From assembly GCA_023389055.1 (NCBI GenBank), contig JAEWFA010000020.1:1-10110 (forward strand): a stretch of DNA of 10,110 bases. Direction: 5' to 3'. Positions 1 to 5,462 of this stretch are shown here, piece after piece. The translations under genes were made by a program, and so were the position numbers. Each line of letters opens with the position of its first letter. Position 1 is the stretch's first letter. Source of the DNA: Pseudomonadota bacterium (GTDB taxonomy: Bacteria; Pseudomonadota; Gammaproteobacteria; Burkholderiales; Burkholderiaceae_E). The notes under the pieces were generated by a model, which saw only the letters and a list, made by a program, of their open reading frames with translations, ran no database searches and was not told the origin of the DNA.

Positions 1-1
1 G

Positions 2-124
2 CATTGGCGACGGGGCACGACGATGTATCGAGAACTGGTGGCGATGGGCGCCTCGAAAGAGGATGCCCGGCGGATTGCGGCGAACAGTCGGCGTTGGTGG
101 CGTAACAGCCGCTTTGCGTTGAAC
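2..124 (+). pseudogene. C-terminal fragment of group II intron reverse transcriptase/maturase
   Basis: Frame +2 is open from the left edge and encodes a basic segment containing YRELVAMGAS, then AANSRRWWRNS and LN. The pattern of a short helix followed by SRRWWRNS is typical of the extreme C-terminus of intron-encoded reverse transcriptase/maturases of the class C type; the protein binds intron RNA and reverse transcribes it. From memory of the family, about 15 more residues resembling YFDxLGxPRLS and a stop should follow. Here they are absent, and the frame passes unbroken through domains V and VI to a stop near 424. I therefore treat the C-terminus as damaged by a small deletion, although the upstream part cannot be seen. 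An ATG at 23 lies inside the domain and is not a real start. Codons after 124 are RNA structure rather than protein. Confidence 0.6.
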
Positions 125-154
125 CGCCCGGTGCGGACCCGCATGCCGGGTGGT
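123..154 (+). ncRNA. Group II intron domain V (catalytic hairpin)
   Basis: A nine-pair lower stem joins 123-131 (ACCGCCCGG) to 146-154 (CCGGGTGGT). A two-base bulge (T144, G145) lies on the 3' side. An upper stem pairs TGCG (132-135) with CGCA (140-143) and is closed by the four-base loop GACC. The triad C125-G126-C127 pairs with G152, T151 and G150, so the conserved G.U wobble at the middle position is present. This size and layout are those of domain V, which binds the catalytic metal ions. The CGC triad is the form known in group IIC introns. Confidence 0.82.
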
Positions 155-155
155 G

Positions 156-197
156 TCGGAGGGGACCGGTCAGGTAACCTGACCGCCCCTATCCCGA
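156..197 (+). ncRNA. Group II intron domain VI (branch-point hairpin)
   Basis: The stem is built from TCGG (156-159) with CCGA (194-197), GGGG (161-164) with CCCC (186-189), and an eight-pair distal arm CGGTCAGG (167-174) with CCTGACCG (178-185) closed by TAA. On the 3' side TATC (190-193) is unpaired, leaving A191 bulged seven bases before the predicted intron end at T198. This is where the branch-point adenosine sits in group II introns. Class C introns may splice by hydrolysis rather than branching, so the chemistry cannot be read from sequence. Confidence 0.72.
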
Positions 198-198
198 T

Positions 199-310
199 TT
201 CGCGACATCCGGGGGCAGGGCGTCTCGGGTGTTCCACTCGCGAGCGACGGCCGGTGAGGCGTACCGGCTCGCGGGAAGGCCGGCGGGGTTCGGGCCGCGC
301 CAGGCGCCTT
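199..310. other. Gene-free spacer between intron end and rplM promoter, with one imperfect inverted repeat
   Basis: No credible coding frame is seen; the open frames here are GC-rich by-products. The one structure is an imperfect hairpin: CGCGAG (239-244) pairs with CTCGCG (268-273), with a six-base one-sided bulge (245-250), and CCGGT (251-255) pairs with ACCGG (263-267) around a seven-base loop. No T-run follows, so it is not a standard terminator. The bases from 199 would be the 3' exon of the intron. Confidence 0.45.
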
Positions 311-339
311 TTGACGAAAACCCTCTCTAGCCCTAGAAT
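311..339 (+). promoter_or_regulatory. sigma70-type promoter for rplM-rpsI
   Basis: TTGACG at 311-316 and TAGAAT at 334-339 are separated by exactly 17 bp, a near-consensus housekeeping promoter. Transcription would begin near 346, leaving a leader of about 86 bases before the rplM ATG. The bases just after the -10 element are GC-rich (CGAGGG), a discriminator type associated with stringent control of translation genes; that part is inference. An inverted repeat, AGCCCT (329-334) and AGGGCT (342-347) followed by TTT, overlaps the -10 element and start point. Confidence 0.75.
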
Positions 340-431
340 CGAGGGCTTTTCTGCGGTCGCGCGGCTGTCGTTCGGTGCGCGGGCCGTTTCCGGGCGTAGC
401 GTCCTGCGCGTCGCTCTCGACTGAGATTCTC

Positions 432-860
432 ATGAAGACCTTCTCCGCCAAGCCGCATGAGGTTCAGCGCGACTGGTTCGTCGTCGATGCCACCGACAAG
501 GTGCTCGGGCGTCTGGCCGTCGAGATCGCGCGTCGCCTGCGCGGCAAGCACAAGCCCGAGTTCACGCCGCACGTCGACACGGGCGACTTCATCGTCGTCG
601 TGAACGCCGCGCGCATCAAGGTCACCGGCAACAAGGCCGACGACAAGATCTACTACCGTCACACCGGCTACCCGGGCGGCATTCGCGAGCAGAGCTTCGC
701 GAAGATGCAGGCGCGGCATCCGGGCCGCGCGCTCGAGAAGGCCGTGAAGGGCATGCTGCCGAAGGGCCCGCTCGGCTACGCGATGATCAAGAAGCTCAAG
801 GTGTACGGCGAGGCCACGCACCCGCACACGGCGCAGCAGCCGAAGGCACTGGAGGTCTGA
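432..860 (+). CDS. rplM: 50S ribosomal protein L13
   Basis: L13 is an early-assembling protein of the large ribosomal subunit that binds 23S rRNA. The 142-residue product has the same length as E. coli L13. It opens MKTFSAKPHEVQRDW, and the family signature region KGMLPKGPLG lies at about residues 106-115, followed by a KLKVY segment and a HPHTAQQP tail. The ATG at 432 gives this canonical N-terminus; GAGA at 423-426 is a modest ribosome binding site five bases upstream. An in-frame GTG at 375 would add an unrelated leader and was not used. rpsI starts five bases after the stop, the universal rplM-rpsI pairing, and both are driven by the promoter at 311-339. Nothing odd is seen in the protein. 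Confidence 0.98.
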   Translation: MKTFSAKPHEVQRDWFVVDATDKVLGRLAVEIARRLRGKHKPEFTPHVDTGDFIVVVNAARIKVTGNKADDKIYYRHTGYPGGIREQSFAKMQARHPGRALEKAVKGMLPKGPLGYAMIKKLKVYGEATHPHTAQQPKALEV

Positions 861-865
861 TTCCG

Positions 866-1258
866 ATGATCGGCGACTACAACTACGGCACCGGCCGGCG
901 CAAGACGTCCGTCGCTCGCGTGTTCCTCAAGCGCGGCAGCGGCAAGATCGTCGTCAACGGCAAGCCGCTCGACGACTACTTCGCACGCGAAACCGGCCGC
1001 ATGATCGTGCGCCAGCCGCTCGACCTCACGCAGAACCTGGAGTCCTTCGACATCCAGGTCAACGTGCACGGCGGCGGCGAGTCGGGGCAGGCGGGCGCCG
1101 TTCGTCACGGCATCACGCGCGCGCTCATCGACTACGATGCGGCGCTCAAGCCGCAGTTGTCGAACGCCGGTCTCGTCACGCGCGACGCGCGCGAGGTCGA
1201 ACGCAAGAAGGTCGGCTTCCACAAGGCGCGCCGGCGCAAGCAGTTCTCGAAGCGCTGA
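866..1258 (+). CDS. rpsI: 30S ribosomal protein S9
   Basis: S9 is a small-subunit protein whose basic C-terminal tail reaches toward the P-site tRNA. The 130-residue product shows the family landmarks in order: YGTGRRKTSVARVFL near the N-terminus, GGGESGQAGAVRHGITRAL in the middle, TRDAREVERKKVG, and the arginine/lysine-rich end KARRRKQFSKR. The tail is intact, ending in the usual KR. The Shine-Dalgarno GGAGG at 851-855 lies within the end of rplM, ten bases before the ATG, so translation of the pair is likely coupled. The length equals that of the E. coli protein. The two-gene operon is co-transcribed from the promoter ahead of rplM. Confidence 0.98.
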   Translation: MIGDYNYGTGRRKTSVARVFLKRGSGKIVVNGKPLDDYFARETGRMIVRQPLDLTQNLESFDIQVNVHGGGESGQAGAVRHGITRALIDYDAALKPQLSNAGLVTRDAREVERKKVGFHKARRRKQFSKR

Positions 1259-1277
1259 TCGTTCCGCGTCGCAGCTC

Positions 1278-1301
1278 CCCGGGCCGGGCGCTGCGGCCGG
1301 G
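1278..1301 (+). terminator. GC-rich hairpin between rpsI and argC (terminator-like, no T-run)
   Basis: CCCGG(G)CCG at 1278-1286 pairs with CGGCCGGG at 1294-1301, giving eight G-C pairs with one bulged G and a seven-base loop (GGCGCTG). It sits 19 bases after the rpsI stop. No T-tract follows, so it may be a weak terminator, a processing or 3'-end stability element, or simply GC-rich spacer. The argC Shine-Dalgarno (1310-1314) lies outside the stem. Confidence 0.3.
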
Positions 1302-1319
1302 CATTCCGCGGAGGTTGCG

Positions 1320-2381
1320 ATGATCAAGGTCGGAATCGTCGGCGGCACCGGCTACACCGGGGTCGAGCTGCTGCGACTGCTGTCGCAGCATCCGAGCGTC
1401 GAACTCGTCGCCATTACGTCGCGCAAGGAATCCGGCATGCCGGTGGCGGACATGTTCCCGTCACTGCGCGGCCGCGTCGATCTCGCCTTCACCGAACCGT
1501 CCACCGCCACGCTGTCGAACTGCGACGTGGTGTTCTTCGCCACGCCGCACGGCGTGGCGATGGCGCAGGCGCCCGAGCTGTTGGCCGCCGGCGTTCGCCT
1601 GATCGATCTCGCCGCCGACTTCCGGCTGAAGAGCACCGTCGAATTCGAGCGCTGGTACAAGATGTCGCACTCGTGTCCGGAGGTGCTCGCCGAAGCGGTG
1701 TACGGCCTGCCCGAGGTGAACCGCGAAGCGATCCGCGACGCGCGCGTCATCGGCCTGCCGGGTTGCTACCCGACGTCGGTCCAACTCGGTTTCCTGCCGG
1801 TGCTCGATCCGGAAGCGGCGCGCGCGGCGGGCGGCGACCTCATCGAGCTCGACTCGCTGATCGCCGATTGCAAGTCGGGTGCCTCCGGAGCGGGCCGCAA
1901 GGCGGAAGTGGCGACGCTGCTCGCCGAGGCGAGCGACAACTTCCGGGCGTATTCCGTTGCCGGCCATCGCCATCTGCCGGAGATCCGACAGGGACTCGAG
2001 GCGGTCGCGGGCAAGCCGGTGAGGCTGGCGTTCACGCCGCACCTGGTGCCGATGATCCGCGGGATCTTCTCGACGCTCTACGCGCGCATCACGCCGCGTG
2101 CGCGCAATCTCGATTTCCAGGCGCTCTACGAGCGCCGCTTCGCCGCCGAGCCTTTCGTCGACGTGATGCCGGCAGGGTCTGCGCCGGAGACGCGCTCGGT
2201 GCGCGCGTCGAACTTCGTTCGGATCGCCGTGCATCGGCCGCCCGACAGCGATCTGCTGATGGTGCTCGTCGTCGAGGACAACCTGGTGAAGGGCGCCTCG
2301 GGGCAGGGGGTGCAGGTGATGAACCTGATGTTCGGGCTTCCCGAGGATGCGGGGCTGACGCAGGTGCCGGTTCTGCCCTGA
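1320..2381 (+). CDS. argC: N-acetyl-gamma-glutamyl-phosphate reductase
   Basis: ArgC catalyses the NADPH-dependent reduction of N-acetyl-glutamyl-5-phosphate to the semialdehyde, the third step of arginine biosynthesis, in the cytoplasm. The 353-residue product begins MIKVGIVGGTGYTG, the nucleotide-binding glycine loop (about residues 5-14). The catalytic cysteine lies in GLPGCYPTSVQLGF (Cys149), the expected place. SGASGAGRKAE follows near 180-190, then AGHRHLPEI with His216 and His218, which carries the active-site histidine. The ATG at 1320 follows a strong GGAGG (1310-1314) at five bases. The frame is open further upstream, but that part overlaps rpsI and is unrelated. Length fits the family's longer type. 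The 61-base gap from rpsI shows no clear promoter, so argC may be read partly from the ribosomal protein promoter. Confidence 0.96.
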   Translation: MIKVGIVGGTGYTGVELLRLLSQHPSVELVAITSRKESGMPVADMFPSLRGRVDLAFTEPSTATLSNCDVVFFATPHGVAMAQAPELLAAGVRLIDLAADFRLKSTVEFERWYKMSHSCPEVLAEAVYGLPEVNREAIRDARVIGLPGCYPTSVQLGFLPVLDPEAARAAGGDLIELDSLIADCKSGASGAGRKAEVATLLAEASDNFRAYSVAGHRHLPEIRQGLEAVAGKPVRLAFTPHLVPMIRGIFSTLYARITPRARNLDFQALYERRFAAEPFVDVMPAGSAPETRSVRASNFVRIAVHRPPDSDLLMVLVVEDNLVKGASGQGVQVMNLMFGLPEDAGLTQVPVLP

Positions 2382-2386
2382 CGGCC

Positions 2387-2392
2387 TACAAT
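2387..2392 (+). promoter_or_regulatory. -10 element likely driving erpA
   Basis: TACAAT sits six bases after the argC stop. Transcription would start near 2399, giving a leader of about 16 bases. No good -35 hexamer is found 16-18 bp upstream (that stretch is the argC 3' end), so the promoter would be weak or activator-dependent. Confidence 0.4.
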
Positions 2393-2414
2393 AGATCCAA
2401 CTTGGAGATATCGA

Positions 2415-2762
2415 ATGGAAGCTGTCGCCGAGACGATGGATCCGCTGGTGTTCACCGACGCAGCGGCCATCAAGGTCAAGTCGCTGATCGACGAGGAGGG
2501 CAACCCGGAGCTCAAGCTGCGCGTTTTCGTGCAGGGCGGAGGTTGCTCGGGTTTCCAGTACGGCTTCACCTTCGACGAGGAAACCGCTGAAGACGACACC
2601 GTGCTGCAGAAGGGCGGCGTCACGCTGCTCGTCGACGCGATGAGCCTGCAATACCTGATGGGCGCCGAGATCGATTACAAGGACGATCTCGAAGGCGCGC
2701 AGTTCGTCATCAAGAACCCGAACGCTTCGAGCACCTGCGGCTGCGGTTCGTCGTTCTCCTGA
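2415..2762 (+). CDS. erpA: Iron-sulfur cluster insertion protein, A-type carrier
   Basis: ErpA receives Fe-S clusters from the scaffold machinery and delivers them to apo-proteins; in E. coli it is essential for isoprenoid synthesis enzymes. The product has 115 residues, the normal size. The three ligand cysteines of A-type carriers are present: Cys44 in GGGCSGFQYGF and Cys108/Cys110 in the C-terminal STCGCGSSF. The segment LVDAMSLQYLMGAEIDY between them is characteristic. The N-terminal extension with an early VFTDAAA, and the position beside argC and anmK, favour ErpA over IscA or SufA. The ATG at 2415 has GGAG (2404-2407) seven bases upstream; an in-frame ATG at 2436 is possible but has no such site. 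anmK converges on it, with a 39-base gap that shows no clear terminator. Confidence 0.94.
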   Translation: MEAVAETMDPLVFTDAAAIKVKSLIDEEGNPELKLRVFVQGGGCSGFQYGFTFDEETAEDDTVLQKGGVTLLVDAMSLQYLMGAEIDYKDDLEGAQFVIKNPNASSTCGCGSSFS

Positions 2763-2801
2763 ACCAGGGTTTCCCGCGCTGATCGCGCCCCGCCGCTCGT
2801 T

Positions 2802-3938
2802 TCAGCCGGCGCGAACGAAGGGCTCGGCGACCGATCCCAGTACCCGTAGCCCACGTGCGCCGGTCACCGCCGGCAGGTTCCCTGGTCGTGCGTCGACGCG
2901 TTGCGCGGCCAGCCAGGCGAAGGCCGCCGCTTCGACGGCCTGCGGATCGATCCGCAGCAGCGCGGTCGTCTCCAGCGGCGTCGGCCAGAGGCGATCGGCC
3001 AGCCGCTGCATCAGGAATCGATTGCGGGTGCCGCCTCCGCAGGCGTAGACCGCCTGCGCGCCGTAATCGGCGCATGCGCGGGCGACAGTGACGGCGCTGA
3101 GTTCGACCAGCGTGGCCTGGACATCGACCTCGCGGGGGGACGGGCGGTCGGCGTGCCTCGAGTCGTCGATCACCCGATCGAGCCAGCCGGCATTGAACCG
3201 ATCGCGACCGGTGCTCTTCGGCGCCGGCCGTGCGAAGTACGGCTCGGCGAGCATTCGCGCCAGCAGCCCTTCGTCCACGGTGCCGCTGCGCGCCCATTCC
3301 CCGTTCTCGTCGAACGGGCGCCCGGTGTGCCGCCGGCACCAGGCGTCCAGCAAGGTGTTCGCCGGCCCGATGTCGAAGCCCCGTATCGCCTCGTCCGAGC
3401 CGCAATCGGCCGGCAGTATCGTGACGTTGGCGATTCCGCCGAGGTTCACGATTGCCCGCCGCTCGAGCGGACTTCGGAACACTCGCGCGTGGAACGCTGG
3501 GACGAGCGGCGCCCCCTGGCCTGCCGCCGCGATGTCGGCTGCCCTCAGGTCGTGGACGACGGGGATGCCGCAACGTTCGGCCAGTCGGGCTGCGTTCAGC
3601 AGCTGGATCGAATAGCCGAGCTCGGGGCGATGGCGAACCGTCTGGCCGTGCGCGCCGATCGCGGTGATCTGCGTTGCGCGCAGCCCGCTTTGCGCGAGCA
3701 GCGTCTCGACGGCGTGCGCGTAACAATCGGCCAGCGCGACGCTCGCGCGCATTGCGCGCTCCAGCTCGTCGGAGCCGCCGGCCTGCAGCGCGTGGAGTTC
3801 GTCGCGTAGCGCGTCGTCGAGCGCGATGCCGGCGAAGCCGCCGGTGCGAATGCCGAAATCGAGCTCGTCGATCTCGAGCAACGCCGCGTCGACCGCGTCG
3901 ACGCTGGTTCCCGACATCAGCCCGACGAAGCGTCGCAT
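2802..3938 (-). CDS. anmK: Anhydro-N-acetylmuramic acid kinase
   Basis: AnmK opens the 1,6-anhydro ring of anhydro-MurNAc released during cell-wall turnover and phosphorylates it with ATP to MurNAc-6-phosphate, in the cytoplasm. The 378-residue product starts MRRFVGLMSGTSVDAVDAAL, the family's N-terminal phosphate-binding signature. GAHGQTVRHRP follows at about 95-105, VNLGGIANVT at 164-173, GFDIGPANTLLDAW at 187-200 (Asp189 aligns with the catalytic aspartate), ACGGGTRNRFLM at 299-310, and VEAAAFAWLA at 335-344. Family members I recall read DxGPGN where this has DIGPAN, a mild substitution. The start has AAGGGA eight bases upstream on the minus strand (3947-3952). It lies 28 bases downstream of the M23 peptidase gene, so the two probably form one transcript for wall cleavage and sugar recovery. 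Confidence 0.95.
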   Translation of the reverse strand: MRRFVGLMSGTSVDAVDAALLEIDELDFGIRTGGFAGIALDDALRDELHALQAGGSDELERAMRASVALADCYAHAVETLLAQSGLRATQITAIGAHGQTVRHRPELGYSIQLLNAARLAERCGIPVVHDLRAADIAAAGQGAPLVPAFHARVFRSPLERRAIVNLGGIANVTILPADCGSDEAIRGFDIGPANTLLDAWCRRHTGRPFDENGEWARSGTVDEGLLARMLAEPYFARPAPKSTGRDRFNAGWLDRVIDDSRHADRPSPREVDVQATLVELSAVTVARACADYGAQAVYACGGGTRNRFLMQRLADRLWPTPLETTALLRIDPQAVEAAAFAWLAAQRVDARPGNLPAVTGARGLRVLGSVAEPFVRAG

Positions 3939-3966
3939 CGCGGGCGTCCCTTGACGAGCAGGCGCG

Positions 3967-5286
3967 CTACTCGAAGCGTGCGAGCTTCATGCCCTCGAGT
4001 TGGGCGAGCCGCATGCGCAGCGAGTCGACCTGAATGGTGAAACGCTTCATCTCGTTCCTGTCGAGCGGCGATGAGCCGGGCATTGCGACGGTCATCGGGT
4101 CGACGTTCTCGCCGTCGACGATGAACTCGTAATGCAGATGCGGGCCGGTGGCGATCCCGGTGGCGCCGACGAAGCCGATGACCTCGCCTTGCGCGACGTG
4201 CGTACCGACCGCAAGGTCGCCGGAGAATCCGTGCAGGTGAGCGTACAGCGTACGGATTTCGTTGCGATGCTTGACGACGATGACGTTGCCGTAGCCGCGC
4301 TGCTGGCCGATGAACTCGATGACACCGTCGCCCGAACTGCGGACCTTGGTGCCGATCGGCGCGGCGAAGTCGGTGCCCTTGTGCTCGCGCGTGTACTTCA
4401 GGATCGGATGCATGCGCGCCGGCTGGAAACCGGACGACACGCGGCTGAATTCCACCGGCTGGCGCAGGAACGAACGCTTCAGGCTGCGGCCGTCGAACGC
4501 GAAGTACTCGCCTTGCCCGCCGCCCCGGTCGAACCAGATCGCCTCGTGGCGGTTGCGGTCGTTGTCGAACTCCAGCGCGAGCACGCGGCCGACCACCGGA
4601 GGATCGAGGCTGTCGGATTCGCGGATCATCTCGTAGAGCACGCGAAGCCGGTCTCCGCGGCGCAGGTCTCGCGAGAAGTCGACCTTGTCTTCGAGAATGT
4701 CGGCGATCTGGCTGGCGACGGCGTCGGGAATGCCCGAAGCATCGATCGCCGCGAACAGCGTGCTCTGGATCTCGGCGACGCCCATCGCGACCTGGCGCTC
4801 CACCGGCACCGGTTCCTCGGTGACGTAGAAGCCCTCGTCATGGCGTTCGACGGTCAGGCGACGCGCCGGTTGCGCGGAATTCGGGTCGAGGCTGCCGAAT
4901 CGATATTGCAGCGATCGCACCCGACCGGCGGAGTCGATGTCGGCGGTAACGGTTCGCCCCGACGGCAGTTGCAACAACTTGCGCGCGAGCGGGTTCGACG
5001 CGACGAACTTGTGGAAATCGGGATCGGTGGCGCCGAGCCGGTTCAGCAGCGACGCGAGCGTCTCGCCTCGCTGGATGCGCTCGGCGCGCACGAAGGTCTC
5101 GTCCGATTCGCCGTATAGCGAAGTCGACGTGACCGGCAGCGAGTCGATCACCGTCTGGAGCGCGGGCAGCGGATCTTCGGCATGCCGAAGCGGCGCCGTT
5201 GCCAATGCCGTGACCGCCGCCAGGGCCGTGGTGACGGCGACGGCCGTCGCCACCTTCGAAAAACGGGAGCGGAATGGGTGGCTCAT
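3967..5286 (-). CDS. M23 family metallopeptidase (peptidoglycan endopeptidase), membrane-anchored
   Basis: This is probably a zinc endopeptidase that cuts peptidoglycan cross-bridges in the periplasm. The 439-residue product has a basic start and a hydrophobic segment at about 11-32 (signal anchor or signal peptide). A LysM/OapA-like region lies at about 66-130 (RIQRGETLASLLNRLGA). Residues 150-285 resemble the inhibitory/middle domain of Csd3/MepM-type proteins (YVTEEPVPVERQVAMGVAEI). The M23 domain spans about 286-400. Zinc ligands H302 and D306 (HKGTD) and H385, plus the catalytic histidines H350 (YAHL) and H383 (GPHLHYE), are all present, so it should be active. It resembles MepM (YebA), but I do not assign that symbol. 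No strong ribosome binding site is seen. It heads a two-gene unit with anmK and is divergent from tyrS. Confidence 0.92.
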   Translation of the reverse strand: MSHPFRSRFSKVATAVAVTTALAAVTALATAPLRHAEDPLPALQTVIDSLPVTSTSLYGESDETFVRAERIQRGETLASLLNRLGATDPDFHKFVASNPLARKLLQLPSGRTVTADIDSAGRVRSLQYRFGSLDPNSAQPARRLTVERHDEGFYVTEEPVPVERQVAMGVAEIQSTLFAAIDASGIPDAVASQIADILEDKVDFSRDLRRGDRLRVLYEMIRESDSLDPPVVGRVLALEFDNDRNRHEAIWFDRGGGQGEYFAFDGRSLKRSFLRQPVEFSRVSSGFQPARMHPILKYTREHKGTDFAAPIGTKVRSSGDGVIEFIGQQRGYGNVIVVKHRNEIRTLYAHLHGFSGDLAVGTHVAQGEVIGFVGATGIATGPHLHYEFIVDGENVDPMTVAMPGSSPLDRNEMKRFTIQVDSLRMRLAQLEGMKLARFE

Positions 5287-5345
5287 CGCACTGATCGGCT
5301 CGTCCGGTCTGGAGTTACGCGTCGCGGGCGCTTCCGGCGCTCGGC

Positions 5346-5351
5346 TAGAAT
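5346..5351 (+). promoter_or_regulatory. -10 element likely driving tyrS, in the M23/tyrS divergent spacer
   Basis: The 176-base spacer between the two divergent genes carries TAGAAT here, followed by CGGGCCC. The same TAGAATC heptamer occurs at the rplM and glyA promoters. A -35 hexamer is not convincing at 16-18 bp. The predicted leader of about 105 bases holds a six-pair hairpin, CTCGCC (5381-5386) with GGCGAG (5396-5401). A second candidate, TATAGT at 5441-5446, would give a leader of only about ten bases. No promoter for the M23 gene could be identified with confidence on the other strand. Confidence 0.45.
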
Positions 5352-5462
5352 CGGGCCCTTCACCCCGGCGACAGTCCCAGCTCGCCCACCGCTTCGGCGA
5401 GGTCCGGGTCCGGCAGAAGTCGCGCGGATTCTACCGGATCTATAGTGGAAATCACCTATTCA

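Larger units (their letters stand above)
1..198 (+). mobile_element. 3' end of a group II intron (bacterial class C-like), left part outside the window
   Basis: This is the 3' portion of a self-splicing, reverse-transcribing retroelement. Seen directly: the C-terminal residues of an intron-type reverse transcriptase/maturase (2-124), then a domain V hairpin (123-154), then a domain VI hairpin (156-197) with an unpaired A at 191, seven bases before a predicted 3' splice site after T198. The intron would therefore end in AT, matching the usual AY end. The CGC triad in domain V rather than AGC points to group IIC; that class usually inserts just after terminator hairpins, which would suit a site between genes and ahead of the rplM promoter. 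The 5' half, including domain I, is outside the window, so I cannot say whether the element is full length. The close packing of the protein frame against domain V suggests it is partly decayed. Confidence 0.78.

Noticed and set aside
123..198. Reading the two hairpins as a simple rho-independent terminator or a tRNA
   Set aside because: The dimensions, 3'-side bulge, CGC triad with G.U wobble and bulged A match intron domains V and VI. No T-run follows, and there is no T-loop or anticodon arm.
170..451. Small frames on both strands across the intron end and spacer (e.g. 23-424 +, 170-451 -)
   Set aside because: Past ~124 the + frame covers RNA structure and spacer; the minus frame is Arg/Pro-rich with no motif or ribosome binding site.
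1461..2651. Long minus-strand open frame (396 codons) opposite argC and erpA
   Set aside because: It is antisense to two well-supported genes and its residues are rich in Arg, His, Asp and Val, as expected from reading GC-rich codons backwards. No family motif is seen.
2901..3809. Plus-strand open frame of about 300 codons opposite anmK
   Set aside because: It is antisense to anmK, which carries all its family motifs; the frame's product looks like reversed GC-rich code.
4132..5118. Plus-strand open frame (328 codons) opposite the M23 peptidase
   Set aside because: The peptidase on the other strand has an intact signal segment and complete zinc site, so this frame is a shadow.
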